Assembly (NCBI RefSeq): GCF_022410535.1 | Contig: NZ_JAKNBL010000001.1 | Span: 1-64,000 of the forward strand | Length of the DNA stretch: 64,000 bases | Direction of reading: 5' to 3' | From: Pelotomaculum terephthalicicum JT | GTDB lineage: Bacteria > Bacillota > Desulfotomaculia > Desulfotomaculales > Pelotomaculaceae | In this document: positions 6,725 to 15,687 of the stretch, in pieces | Layout: the number at the start of each line of letters is the position of its first letter | Numbering within the stretch: position 1 is the stretch's first letter | Notes under the pieces: model-generated | Databases searched by the model: none | What the model saw: only the letters and a program-made list of their open reading frames with translations | What the model was told of the DNA's origin: nothing | Translations under genes and position numbers: made by a program

Positions 6725-8953
6725 TCATTGTTCCACCTTCACATAGTTTAGCTCAATCAGCCGTGTAATTAAAACAGCTATCTCCGCCCTGGTAAGATTG
6801 GCCCCGGGTTTTAAGGAGCCATCTTCGTAACCTCTGATAATTCCCGCTGAAACAACCCTCGCCATTGACGCCCTCGCCCAATCGGGAACAATTCCGGCAT
6901 CCTTGAAATCCAACCCTGTCTCCTTGCCTGCAAAATTAATGGCATGATCGAGAATGACAGACACCTCAGCCCTGGTTACCGGCCGGTCAGGCTGAAATGT
7001 TCGATCCGCGTACCCGCTCACCACACCGCGCGCCACGGCGGCGGCAACGGCATCCCGCGCCCAGTCAGGCACTTTGTCTTTAAAGTTCGGCTGCTCTTCA
7101 CCCGGCGGCCACTGCTGCAGCCGCGCCAGCAAGGCGACGATTTGAGCGCGGGTAACCGGTTCCGCCGGACGATAGGTACCGTCTTCGTAGCCCTTGATAA
7201 TACCGGACTCAGCTAATTCGTTGATTTGTTCCTCGGCCCAGTTGTCTACCGTGTCTTTGAATAAACTTGCCGCGCGAATTGGCACCTGTACAGTCAAACC
7301 CTGGTAGCTTGCCGCCAGTACACCTTTGCCGTCGTCTTTCCCCGGGTAAAATATACCGTTGTTTACCGTACCGGTACTGGCGTGGACGGTTACATAACGG
7401 GCTTCCAGCGGCAGCACCTGACCGTCCCGGGTCAGAATGCTAAAGGTCAATGTCACCGGTTGGCCGCTGCCGGCTTTGATAACCGCAGGCTCAACCTGCA
7501 AAGCCTTGATCTCATCACTGCCTATTACATGCACTTTTTTTGTTCCTTTAACCGTGCCGGAGGTGACCTCAATCACCACATCGCCGCCGCTGCCGGCGCT
7601 GAAAATACCATTGACAGCATTTCCTCCGCCATTGGCGCGCCAGCTAAGATTTTGCGGCTGCCACGGATAAAAGTGCGTGTCATAGCCTTTCACGGTATAG
7701 CTGCTGTCAGTCCCGGCCAACACCACATCCGGACCATTAATAATCAATCCCGCCGGCTCCCCGGGCGGGGCCGTGTTAAATATTCCCAAGCCGTCGGTTA
7801 CCGGTCTTTGCCATCCTTCTTTAGGTTGAACAATGTTGGATATGTCGGTGTCACCAAGATGTTTCGCCACCATGGTGGTCGAGCCGCCGCCGTCCAGATT
7901 CAAAGCCGTTTCCACACCCATGGCCACCAGCAACTCAGCCAGTTCTTCCTGTTCCAAACCCCTGCTCCGACTGCTTTTTTCCACCGCGACCAGATAGAGA
8001 AACCTCCCGCTGTCAGAAGACGCGACTGCGGTGCGGGAATTGTTGCCTTTCAACTCTTCCTGAAACGCGGCCACCTTTCCCCCCTGCACCAAAAAGCTGT
8101 TGCTGCCCGTAGAAACTTCTATTTTTTCAAAAGCCGGGGTCGTTTGATAACTGACTTTAACCCGCGAGCCGACCGGCATGTTTTCAGACATAAAATCCGC
8201 GGCCGCGCCATGGCCCCAGAGAATATAACCGTTAGCGGGAATCGGCAGCGGCGCGCCGGCCACAACCTGTTTCGTCGCGACATTGTTTTCCACCACAATT
8301 TCCACCGCACCCGGCAGTTCATCATTGCCGCCGCGGCTGTATTGTCCCCAGTTCCGGTCGTACAGGGTGAGATGGTCGGTATCTGAAAGCCCGCCGTACT
8401 CCATGTTGTAAAGCGGCTTGTTCACGCCGAAAAGAGGAAACACAGCCCCGTTGCCGGCCTTCACTTCCCCGTTAAACTGAAAAAAGTCCATCAGCGGGCG
8501 CCCGTCCATGCCCAGGGCAAAAACCGGCATGTCATCGCGAATAATCGGGCTGGACACCAGTTTCCCATCCTTGACAATCATACCCAGCGGCTTGCCCTGG
8601 GCCATAATGAAAAAGCCGGCGTTTATCGCCGCCACCGCCCCGCTGCGCTCGGCCATTTTACTTACCTGCTGGGTACTCTCCAGCGTCCCGTCCGAACCGA
8701 TCAAACCTTCTATTTTTACGTAAGGGTTTTTTAAATCAACCTGCAAAACCGCCATCCTGACCGGGTCGCCCTGCAGGTCCAGCGAGTAATCAATCAGGGC
8801 CACCCCTTCACCGACCGTTTCCATCTGCCGGCTTTGCACGCTAAAAAAAGAACCCCGCACCGGCAACACGCCGGCATCGGCACTCGCGGTCACCAGGCAA
8901 AAAAGAATGGCAACGGTCAATAACGACAAGGTTACCCTCATGATCATCTTCAT
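6725..8953 (-). CDS. SLH-anchored phosphodiester glycosidase (NAGPA domain)
   Basis: A secreted 742-residue protein. An N-terminal signal peptide (hydrophobic core LSLLTVAILFCLVTA) precedes a phosphodiester glycosidase (NAGPA/DUF2233) domain over roughly residues 60-400. That domain contains AAINAGFFIMAQGKPLGMIV, RTAVASSDSGRFLYLVAVE and ALNLDGGGSTTMV, the DGGGS loop being the family hallmark. Next come about 170 residues of beta-rich, Ig-like linker, then three SLH domains in tandem (each with WAxxxI/V, GxxxGYxDGT/S and TRAE/Q motifs) at the C-terminus. SLH domains bind pyruvylated secondary cell-wall polymer, and CsaB is encoded in the same block. The start is the ATG behind GGGGG nine bases upstream. 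Relatives cleave GlcNAc-1-phosphodiester bonds; here a role in trimming wall polymer is an inference. Confidence 0.92.
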   Translation of the reverse strand: MKMIMRVTLSLLTVAILFCLVTASADAGVLPVRGSFFSVQSRQMETVGEGVALIDYSLDLQGDPVRMAVLQVDLKNPYVKIEGLIGSDGTLESTQQVSKMAERSGAVAAINAGFFIMAQGKPLGMIVKDGKLVSSPIIRDDMPVFALGMDGRPLMDFFQFNGEVKAGNGAVFPLFGVNKPLYNMEYGGLSDTDHLTLYDRNWGQYSRGGNDELPGAVEIVVENNVATKQVVAGAPLPIPANGYILWGHGAAADFMSENMPVGSRVKVSYQTTPAFEKIEVSTGSNSFLVQGGKVAAFQEELKGNNSRTAVASSDSGRFLYLVAVEKSSRSRGLEQEELAELLVAMGVETALNLDGGGSTTMVAKHLGDTDISNIVQPKEGWQRPVTDGLGIFNTAPPGEPAGLIINGPDVVLAGTDSSYTVKGYDTHFYPWQPQNLSWRANGGGNAVNGIFSAGSGGDVVIEVTSGTVKGTKKVHVIGSDEIKALQVEPAVIKAGSGQPVTLTFSILTRDGQVLPLEARYVTVHASTGTVNNGIFYPGKDDGKGVLAASYQGLTVQVPIRAASLFKDTVDNWAEEQINELAESGIIKGYEDGTYRPAEPVTRAQIVALLARLQQWPPGEEQPNFKDKVPDWARDAVAAAVARGVVSGYADRTFQPDRPVTRAEVSVILDHAINFAGKETGLDFKDAGIVPDWARASMARVVSAGIIRGYEDGSLKPGANLTRAEIAVLITRLIELNYVKVEQ

Positions 8954-9085
8954 CTGTGTAAACCCCCTGAGTTTAAACAATTTGGCCAAAAACTACAACA
9001 TATCTAAATTCTACAAAACTGGTGCATTTCCTGCCATTCAGACAATAGTATCTTATCTGTAAGTATTTACCTCCATCGTTATTAT

Positions 9086-9185
9086 TCCAGTATTCAGAAT
9101 CCAGAAAACCTCAAACGATAAACCTGCCTCTCATTCTCAGTTCCGACTTCTTACTCCTTACGTCTGGCTTTCGACTCCCGGCTCT
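9086..9185 (+). repeat. Dispersed palindromic element, copy C1
   Basis: Decayed left arm CCAGTATTCAGAATCCAGAA, core ACGATAAACCTGCCTCTCATTCTC, and a diverged right arm (CCGACTTCTTACTCC followed by TCGACTCCCGGCTCTTGAC). Same order and strand as copy A. Confidence 0.6.
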
Positions 9186-9199
9186 TGACATATTTACAG

Positions 9200-9325
9200 T
9201 ATTTAGGAGTCAGTATTCAGAATATATTAAGAAGATAAACCGCTCTCATTCTGTCCTAAAAAATCTTAACCATTTTTATCAGTCAGACAATGAAGCGAAG
9301 CTTCATTGTCTGACTCCTGACTCCT
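9200..9325 (+). repeat. Dispersed palindromic element, copy C2, with inserted palindrome
   Basis: Left arm TTAGGAGTCAGTATTCAGAAT, core AAGATAAACCGCTCTCATTCTG, then about 30 unrelated bases, the hairpin at 9281-9315, and a right arm TGACTCCTGACTCCT. The core and right arm are contiguous in other copies, so this copy looks interrupted or rearranged. Confidence 0.6.
9281..9315. repeat. 16-bp perfect inverted repeat
   Basis: AGTCAGACAATGAAGC (9281-9296) pairs perfectly with 9300-9315 around a three-base GAA loop. It lies just after the deacetylase gene. It has no T-tract, so it is not a standard terminator; it could slow or end transcription or protect the 3' end of the mRNA. Confidence 0.75.
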
Positions 9326-9341
9326 CTTATTATTACCAGCT

Positions 9342-10295
9342 TCATAAAACGAAAAGCTCTGTCAAGCGGTTCAAGTACCTGAAGGTCACTTGCCTAAGCT
9401 GCCTGAAATAAGAATAATCCGGTTCAATGAACTTCGCAAACTGGTCCAGGGAGATATTGTCGTCCTCACTAATCCTGCGGATAACCTGAACGCTGTCGGC
9501 ATACTCGTTCATACCTCTCCGGGTCGTGGCAAAATACTTGAATCCGGCCTTGCGGGCCATGCGCAGGGATGTGCAATTATAAGCCCCGAACGGCCAGGCC
9601 ATGGTATCGACCTGCTTCTGCAGGTTGGCTTCGATCGTGGTGCGCGCCAGCAAAAAATCTTCATACAGCTTGTCGGCAAATTCCTTCTTTGTTTCACGGC
9701 GTCCAAGTTCCGGCCGATAGGCCCCGGCAACCGTCGCCGGCTTCAGGGATGTCCGCTCCTTGCCGGTATATACCGGGCAGTGCAAGCTATACGTATGCGC
9801 CTGGATATCGATCAAGCCGCTCCCTTCCATCTCCCTCATCTCTTCCCAGGTGAGCATGGGAGGCGCGTCCGGCCCAAAATACTGGTCCCTGTTGGCAATC
9901 AAAAAAATGGTGGCCGGCATGTTGTACTTTTTTAAAATAGGATATGCCACTTTATAATCACCTTCATACCCGTCGTCGAAGGTTATCACGAGCGCTTTTT
10001 CCGGCAATTTTTCACCGTATTGCATATGACTGATTAGCTTTTTCAGCGGAATCACCTGATAGCCGTTGTTGTGCAGAAATTCCATTTCCGCCGCGAAACT
10101 TGCCCCGGAAGTCAGATTCCTGCTGCGGTCAGTGATATTTTCCGCTGATATATTGTGGTAAATTAACACCGGAATACGTTGGGCACGGTTGGTCAAACCG
10201 GCCAAAACCGCCATCCAGGCCGCAAATACCACGCATATCAGCACTATGCCGGCAATCAGCCAGCGCAGCTTTGCTGCAATCGCTTCCTTCTTCAA
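9342..10295 (-). CDS. Polysaccharide deacetylase (NodB domain), membrane anchored
   Basis: A 317-residue carbohydrate esterase family 4 protein. One N-terminal transmembrane helix (residues about 13-33) places the enzyme outside the membrane. NodB motifs are visible: VLIYHNIS, the metal-binding aspartate motif TFDDG (in VITFDDGYEGDYKVAYP), the histidine motif HTYSLH, and the base/arginine-type motif WPFGAYN. Such enzymes remove N-acetyl groups from peptidoglycan or wall polysaccharide, here most likely the polymer made by the neighbouring genes. The TTG start overlaps the stop codon of the MurJ-like gene by four bases, which implies translational coupling. Confidence 0.92.
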   Translation of the reverse strand: MKKEAIAAKLRWLIAGIVLICVVFAAWMAVLAGLTNRAQRIPVLIYHNISAENITDRSRNLTSGASFAAEMEFLHNNGYQVIPLKKLISHMQYGEKLPEKALVITFDDGYEGDYKVAYPILKKYNMPATIFLIANRDQYFGPDAPPMLTWEEMREMEGSGLIDIQAHTYSLHCPVYTGKERTSLKPATVAGAYRPELGRRETKKEFADKLYEDFLLARTTIEANLQKQVDTMAWPFGAYNCTSLRMARKAGFKYFATTRRGMNEYADSVQVIRRISEDDNISLDQFAKFIEPDYSYFRQLRQVTFRYLNRLTELFVL

Positions 10296-11875
10296 TCTTT
10301 CATACCCCCCGGCCGCTTATGCGATAAGTAATGTTTGATAAAATCCCAAAGCTGACGGGTCTCCTCAATACGCAAAACCGTAAGCGCAGCCAGATAAACT
10401 GCCAGGCCGGCCGCCGCGACCAGAACCATCTGCCCTGCCAGCGCGAACGTGCCGGACAAGGCCGGCAGGCCTATCCAACGGGTCATGGCCTCGACGGCGC
10501 CACCCATTGCTAGAGAAGCGAGTATGACATACAAGATAAACCGCCACATCTCCGGCGTCCACATACCGCCCAAGCGGCGGTTCAAGAAAAAGGTCAACAG
10601 GATCATATTAACCAGCGCGGCGATGGAGTTGGCCAGGGCGAGGCCGCCGTGCTGCAGGGAACCAATCAAAGCGAGGCTGAACCCGAGGTTGACCAGCACG
10701 GCCACGGCGCTGAGGATCATCGGAGTACGGGTATCCTGCAGAGAAAAAAAGCCTCGCGTCAGGATAAATTCACCGGCTTGGCCGATCAGGCCAAAGGAGT
10801 AAAAAAACAGGGCGGCGGCAGTCATATAAGTGGCACGGTCATCGAAAACACCCCGTTTAAAAAAAAGCGTTACCAGCGGCTCCCGCAGCATTAGCAATAC
10901 AACCGCCGACGGGACACAGACCAATACAACCAACCGCAGCGAACGGAGCACCCCTTCCCCCAAACCCCGCAAGTCTTTTCCGGCGGCCCGGCGGGTTAAG
11001 GCGGGAAACACCGCCGTCCCCACGGCGGTGACAAAAAGGCCCAGCGGCATTTGAATCAGCCTGTTGGCATAGTTTAACGCTGAAATGCTTCCTTCGGCTA
11101 AACCGGAAGCCAAATAGCGGTCGATTAAAATATAAGTTTCACTAATCGAAAATCCCAGGGTTATCGGCAGCACCAGTTTAAAAATTCTTTTCAAGTCCGG
11201 GTGGTTTAAAGCCACTCCCGGACGGAAGCTAAATCCCGCCCGGCGCAAGGCCGGCAATTGCACAACCATCCCCGCCGCCCCGCCGGCCAGCACTCCCAGC
11301 GCCATCCCGTATATGCCCCATTGGCTGCTCAAGACCAGGACGGCAATGATCACCGCAAGGTTGGATAAAGGCCCGTTCAGGGCGGTGATCGCGAAAATGT
11401 TCCTGGCATTGAGCAGGCCGCTGAACAAGGCGGATAGCCCGCTGAAGATCAAGAACGGGAACATCCACCTGGTTAATGATGCGGCCAGGCTGAGCGTATC
11501 CCCGGGAAAGTCAGGCGCCAGCAGTTTGACCAGCCAGGGAGCCAAGAGCAAGCCCAAAGCGGTAGCCACGGCCAGCAGCAGCAGCAGCACATGAAAAAAA
11601 GTGCCGAACAAACCCCATGCTTCACGCTCCCGGCCGGCGGCGGCGTATTCAGAGTAGATAGGGACAACAACGGTCGCCAACGCGCCGGTGAAAAGATAAA
11701 ACAAAACAGAAGGAAGCGAAAAAGCCACCAGGTAGGCGTCCATGACAGCAGTCGTGCCAAACTGCCGGGCAATCACCATTTCACGCACCAGCGCCGTCAA
11801 CTTGGACGCAACGTTAAACAGGACGAGTACAATGGCAGCCCGGGCTACCGCCCCGGTAACGAATGACAAGGCCAA
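10292..11875 (-). CDS. murJ: MurJ/MviN-type lipid-linked glycan flippase
   Basis: A 527-residue MOP-superfamily flippase with about 14 transmembrane helices. It has the N-terminal MviN region (SKLTALVREMVIARQFG, then MDAYLVAFSLPS) and the conserved central RxxxA-type stretches (ISALNYANRLIQMPLGLF, AVFPALTRRAA). MurJ proteins flip lipid II or other undecaprenyl-linked precursors. Because it sits inside a surface-polymer block and is coupled to a wall deacetylase, it may serve the secondary polymer rather than, or as well as, peptidoglycan. The start is TTG with GAGGGGG upstream. The symbol names the family; whether this is the essential lipid II flippase is uncertain. Confidence 0.88.
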   Translation of the reverse strand: MALSFVTGAVARAAIVLVLFNVASKLTALVREMVIARQFGTTAVMDAYLVAFSLPSVLFYLFTGALATVVVPIYSEYAAAGREREAWGLFGTFFHVLLLLLAVATALGLLLAPWLVKLLAPDFPGDTLSLAASLTRWMFPFLIFSGLSALFSGLLNARNIFAITALNGPLSNLAVIIAVLVLSSQWGIYGMALGVLAGGAAGMVVQLPALRRAGFSFRPGVALNHPDLKRIFKLVLPITLGFSISETYILIDRYLASGLAEGSISALNYANRLIQMPLGLFVTAVGTAVFPALTRRAAGKDLRGLGEGVLRSLRLVVLVCVPSAVVLLMLREPLVTLFFKRGVFDDRATYMTAAALFFYSFGLIGQAGEFILTRGFFSLQDTRTPMILSAVAVLVNLGFSLALIGSLQHGGLALANSIAALVNMILLTFFLNRRLGGMWTPEMWRFILYVILASLAMGGAVEAMTRWIGLPALSGTFALAGQMVLVAAAGLAVYLAALTVLRIEETRQLWDFIKHYLSHKRPGGMKD

Positions 11876-12151
11876 CCGCCCCCTCTGAACATTTTGCTTA
11901 TCGCTCAGCCCCTACACAAATTTAAGAAATTAAGTTAAGCAATATCGCCGCATAAAAGTAAAGACGCCAGCCTTGATGCACCGCCGTCTATTCGAAAAAT
12001 CCGACATGATCATAACACATTTTACATAGATGCGCTAGACAGTAAATGAAAATGTTGATCATTGAGTCTTTCGCCTTCATGTTATAAAATAATCTAAAGC
12101 CTGCGCTGTTTTTAGTAGATTCTTAACGCCGGCATGACGGGGGGCAAATAG
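11876..12151. other. Divergent promoter gap
   Basis: The 276-base gap separates the minus-strand murJ operon from the plus-strand glycosyltransferase, so it should contain promoters in both directions. A possible plus-strand -10 (TTATAAAAT, about 12081-12089) is visible. No small gene is recognised. Confidence 0.4.
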
Positions 12152-13351
12152 TTGAGGAAAATCCGGGCGGTTGTATTTATGGGAATGAATCCATGGAATT
12201 ACAGCGAAATAAACGACTCGGTGCGGTTTTTGACCGCCGCATGCACGGAGGCGGACAGTCTGTACATAGAGCCTCCCCGCGGTCTCAGGGGCGCGCTTGC
12301 TCATCCTGTCTACTTGCTGCGCAACATCCGCTGGGGGCAGGCAGTCCACGGCGGTGTCACAGTATACACGCCGCCTCTCGGCTTTGCGCCGGTATCCCTT
12401 GGATTGAGGAAATACGCGGACAGCTTGACGGCCGCTGAATTTGACCGCATACTGGGACGTTTATACGGACATGCCTGGCGTGAGCAAACGCTGGTGTATA
12501 TTTCATCCTGGAGTTATACGCAAACCCAGTTTATCAAAAAATTAAAACCTAAATACCTGGTTTTCCATATCTTAGATGACTCTTTCGCCTTCCCGGAAAT
12601 AAAAAACAATCCACGCGTGCTGGCCGGCAACAAATCATTTTACCAATACATGATGGCCAACAGCAGCGCGGTAATCGCCGTGTCTCCGGAACTGGCCGGC
12701 AAGTATTCCACTCTTTATCACCGGGATGTGCATGTTGTTAAAAACGGTGTAAACGTGGAACATTTCGCAGGGGACAAATTCCCGCCGGAACAGGAAATAG
12801 CGGGCATGCCTCAGCCGGTCTTAATGTATACCGGCTCGATCAACTCCTGGATCGATTTGAAGCTGTTAATCAAACTGGCAGACGACAGGCCGGGGTATTC
12901 GCTGGCACTGATAGGACATTACTATGAAGGCGCGGCTGATGCCAGCCTGTGGCGAGAATTGCTCAGCAAAACTAATGTTTACTGGCTGAAGAGCAAACCT
13001 TACGCCGTGCTGCCCGGGTACATGCAACACGCGGCGGCGCTCCTGCTGCCCCGGACAGAAGATGAACATTCGCTGGCTTCAGACCCGCTTAAGCTATATG
13101 AGTACCTGTCCACCGGCAAACCGGTAATATCAACGGCTCTCCCGGCTGTTGGCGATTTCCGCGATTTTGTATATGTTTCAGACAGAGAGGATTTCGCCGC
13201 CGAAGCCGACAAGGCGCTCAAAGAGCATGATCCGGCCAGGGCCCGGCGTCAAATCGCCATGATGGAAAAACACTCCTGGCCGGCGCGGGTTAAAGAGCTG
13301 GCTGACGTTTTACTCACCACCTGCGAAGTTACTTTTGCAAACTCCTCATAA
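12152..13351 (+). CDS. Glycosyltransferase (TuaH-like GT4 group)
   Basis: A 399-residue GT-B glycosyltransferase. It begins AVVFMGMNPWNYS and has the acceptor-domain HILDDSFAFPE, the domain-linker VLMYTGSINSWIDLKLL and the donor-side stretch DPLKLYEYLSTGKPVIST. This pattern is typical of the family containing Bacillus TuaH (teichuronic acid). The TTG start is seven bases after GGGGGG. It is the first gene of a short plus-strand group that continues with the ligase-like and DUF4330 genes, so it probably builds or extends the repeat unit those genes handle. Confidence 0.85.
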   Translation: MRKIRAVVFMGMNPWNYSEINDSVRFLTAACTEADSLYIEPPRGLRGALAHPVYLLRNIRWGQAVHGGVTVYTPPLGFAPVSLGLRKYADSLTAAEFDRILGRLYGHAWREQTLVYISSWSYTQTQFIKKLKPKYLVFHILDDSFAFPEIKNNPRVLAGNKSFYQYMMANSSAVIAVSPELAGKYSTLYHRDVHVVKNGVNVEHFAGDKFPPEQEIAGMPQPVLMYTGSINSWIDLKLLIKLADDRPGYSLALIGHYYEGAADASLWRELLSKTNVYWLKSKPYAVLPGYMQHAAALLLPRTEDEHSLASDPLKLYEYLSTGKPVISTALPAVGDFRDFVYVSDREDFAAEADKALKEHDPARARRQIAMMEKHSWPARVKELADVLLTTCEVTFANSS

Positions 13352-13362
13352 TTTAAAGAGCC

Positions 13363-13438
13363 GGAAACCAGAAGTCAGAATAAGAGAACGCTATATCGTC
13401 TTTAAAAATTCCGAATTATGACTCCTGACTTCTGAATG
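13363..13438 (-). repeat. Dispersed palindromic element, copy D
   Basis: CCAGAAGTCAGAATAAGAGAACGC, then ATATCGTC and ATTATGACTCCTGACTTCTGA. The core reads GACGATATAGCGTTCTCT on the minus strand, so this copy is inverted relative to A, C and I. It lies in the only plus-strand gene stretch of this part of the window. Confidence 0.65.
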
Positions 13439-13471
13439 CCATTATAGTTATTACATTATCAAAAAGGTCGG

Positions 13472-15076
13472 ATGTATACGCTCATGCAAAGCTACATTAT
13501 TACGCTGGGGAAAAGGGCATTAAATAAAAACGCGGCCATGTGGGCAAAAGGATTTGACCTCAGTCTTACCGGTCGTTTAACGCGCTTCCTGCGCGCATCT
13601 TACCAAGATAGTTATATAGGGCGGCTGCTGAACCACAACATGACCGGAGAAAGCGGCACATTCACACTGCTGCGCAAAATAACCGGCACAGTGGAAAATC
13701 GCTTAAAAATACCGGCGAGAATTGAAGCGCGGCAGCGGGAGATCATTTACGCCGCTTTGTTCGCACTGGCCGCCTTGACCGCGTTGTCCTTTTTCTTGCT
13801 GCCATTTAAGCAGTCGCTAATCGTGCTCGCAGCCGTTCTGCTGACAGTCGGAACGCTTTACAAAACAGAGTACGGCTTGTACGCCGCCGCCCTGCTGCTG
13901 CCTTTCGCGCCGCTGAAAGCGCTTTTGGCGCTGGCGCTGGTGACTTTCCTATCCCTCATTATTAAAGCAGCCAAACGCCCTCACTTCCACTTCTACCTGT
14001 CGCCTTTATTCATACCCCTGCTGTTGTATTTTGGGGTAATGTTCTATGCCACCGTCACTTCAGTTTCATTTTGGGACAGCGCCGGAGAATTCTTCATCCC
14101 CGTCACCGGTCTGATTTATTTGTTTGTGATCGTGAATACTATTGACAGCCGGGAAAAGCTGGACAACTTAATCACCTGCCTGGCCGTTGCCGGCCTGATT
14201 ACAGCATGCTACGCCATCTACCAGTTTTATACCGGGGTAAATGCCATTGAGCTAAAGAAAGAATGGGTCGACATTACCCAGAACCCGGAAATAAAAAACA
14301 GGGCTTACGCTGTTTTTGACAATCCAAACCTCTTGGCTCAATATATGATCCTGCTGTCGACCCTATCCTTGGGAGCGGCTTTCGGCGCTAAAAAAGCCGG
14401 CCTGCGAATTTTCTTCATTTCGACAGCGGCTACCGCCGTCTTCTGCCTGCTCCTGACTTATTCCAGAGGCGGTTGGCTGGCGTTTGTGGGCGCCCTGGTT
14501 TTCTTCACGCTGTTTAAAAACAAGCTGCTTGTGCAATTATTGGCCGTGGCGGGGATATTCGTCTATTCCGCCCTCCCCGCCACGATTATCAACCGGTTGT
14601 CTACAATCACTTCAACTAAAGATACATCCAACTTGTACCGTTTGGATACCTGGCAGTCAACCCTGTCCCTGCTTAAAACTCACTGGGAAACCGGGGTCGG
14701 GCTGGGGAGAAAAGCCTTTGCCCGAGTGTACTACACGCATATGATTAATTCCAACGTGGTTCCCCACTCGCATAACTTGTATTTACAGATTATCAGCGAG
14801 TTTGGTATACTTGGCTTGGTGGTTTTTGGCTGGCTGTTTGTAGGCATATTCCGCCTCGGGCTTAAACTAAGCGCGGCAGGCAGCGCCGGCGCAAGAAGCC
14901 TGAACGCGGGAGTAATGGGAGCGCTGGCGGGGTTTTTATTCCACTCGCTAGTGGATTATTTTCTCTGGTATTACAAGCTGGGAATTTTGCTTTGGTTGCT
15001 GATAGCAATCGTTCTTGTGCTGGAAAAACTTACGGCACAACAGATCAGCTCTGAAAGGAATGAGCAGAATGCATAA
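13472..15076 (+). CDS. O-antigen ligase/polymerase-like membrane protein (Wzy_C)
   Basis: A 534-residue polytopic protein with about 11-12 transmembrane helices. The Wzy_C/WaaL signature is in the second half: YSRGGWLAFVGAL, a long periplasmic-type loop with DTWQSTLSLLKTHWETGVGLG, and PHSHNLYLQIISEFGILGL containing the conserved histidine. An N-terminal soluble stretch of about 90 residues is longer than usual. Such proteins polymerise or transfer lipid-linked glycan chains on the outer face of the membrane. It is followed with an eight-base overlap by the DUF4330 gene. An ATG four codons downstream is an alternative start, because the ribosome site is weak for either. Confidence 0.85.
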   Translation: MYTLMQSYIITLGKRALNKNAAMWAKGFDLSLTGRLTRFLRASYQDSYIGRLLNHNMTGESGTFTLLRKITGTVENRLKIPARIEARQREIIYAALFALAALTALSFFLLPFKQSLIVLAAVLLTVGTLYKTEYGLYAAALLLPFAPLKALLALALVTFLSLIIKAAKRPHFHFYLSPLFIPLLLYFGVMFYATVTSVSFWDSAGEFFIPVTGLIYLFVIVNTIDSREKLDNLITCLAVAGLITACYAIYQFYTGVNAIELKKEWVDITQNPEIKNRAYAVFDNPNLLAQYMILLSTLSLGAAFGAKKAGLRIFFISTAATAVFCLLLTYSRGGWLAFVGALVFFTLFKNKLLVQLLAVAGIFVYSALPATIINRLSTITSTKDTSNLYRLDTWQSTLSLLKTHWETGVGLGRKAFARVYYTHMINSNVVPHSHNLYLQIISEFGILGLVVFGWLFVGIFRLGLKLSAAGSAGARSLNAGVMGALAGFLFHSLVDYFLWYYKLGILLWLLIAIVLVLEKLTAQQISSERNEQNA

Positions 15077-15551
15077 AAAAAAGGATAACGTAAAATTTAA
15101 TTTTGTGGATATTATTATCATCGGCCTAATCCTTGCCCTATTCGCGGCCGGCGTGTACAAGCTAGCATTTGTGAACCGGGCGCTGGCTTTACAAAACGGT
15201 CATATCGAATTTAAGGTTTATGTTGAGAAAGTGCGCATTCCTACGGCAGAGAGCATTAAAGAAGGACAAGCCGTGCGAGACGTACAAACCAACATTCCGC
15301 TGGGAAATGTCGTTAAGAAAGAGGTTTTTCCGTATCAAGAGGCCGTGCCTACGCTTGACGGCAGGGTTGTGCTGGCTGATGTGCCGGAAAAATATGACGT
15401 GATCATCACTATAGAGTCACCGGCCGTCGTAACAGACAACACTATTATGATCGGCAACAAAGAAATCAAAATCGGCGCGCAAATAAACGTTAAAAGCAAT
15501 GTATTTTCTGTAAACGGAACTATTTATGGCGCGACTATACTAAACCAATAG
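15069..15551 (+). CDS. DUF4330 family membrane-anchored protein
   Basis: A 160-residue protein with one N-terminal transmembrane helix (FVDIIIIGLILALFAAGVY) and an external beta-rich domain (IEFKVYVEKVR, GNKEIKIGAQINVKS). This matches DUF4330, a family often found next to O-antigen ligase-like genes in Firmicutes; the function is unknown. I set the start at the ATG (15069) preceded by AAAGGA at nine bases, which overlaps the ligase gene by eight bases and implies coupled translation. Context suggests an accessory role in polymerisation or chain attachment. Confidence 0.82.
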   Translation: MHKKKDNVKFNFVDIIIIGLILALFAAGVYKLAFVNRALALQNGHIEFKVYVEKVRIPTAESIKEGQAVRDVQTNIPLGNVVKKEVFPYQEAVPTLDGRVVLADVPEKYDVIITIESPAVVTDNTIMIGNKEIKIGAQINVKSNVFSVNGTIYGATILNQ

Positions 15552-15576
15552 CAAAGACAAAATGAAATAAAAAAAA

Positions 15577-15627
15577 GAAAAAAAGGCTTCTCATTTAAAG
15601 AGAATTTAAAGAGAAGTCCTTTTTTTC
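15577..15627. terminator. Bidirectional terminator between convergent genes
   Basis: A-rich and T-rich ends flank a stem made from AAGGCTTCTC (with ATTTAAAG) and the matching AATTTAAAGAGAAGTCCTT. It lies between the convergent DUF4330 (plus) and LCP (minus) genes and has T-runs in both directions. Confidence 0.85.
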
Positions 15628-15687
15628 TTTTCGGGCAGTTAGCTTTCATTTAGCTTTCGGCTAATTTCTCAGTTAATTTATGAAGCT

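Larger units (their letters stand above)
8954..9341. other. 388-base gap filled by element copies
   Basis: No coding sequence is seen. The first 130 bases are AT-rich and probably hold the SLH gene promoter. The rest is two tandem dispersed elements and a strong hairpin, listed separately. Confidence 0.6.

Noticed and set aside
7382-8386. Long 334-codon open frame on the plus strand inside the SLH protein gene
   Set aside because: It is antisense to a gene with clear signal peptide, catalytic and SLH domains; its translation has no family resemblance and results from high GC at third positions.
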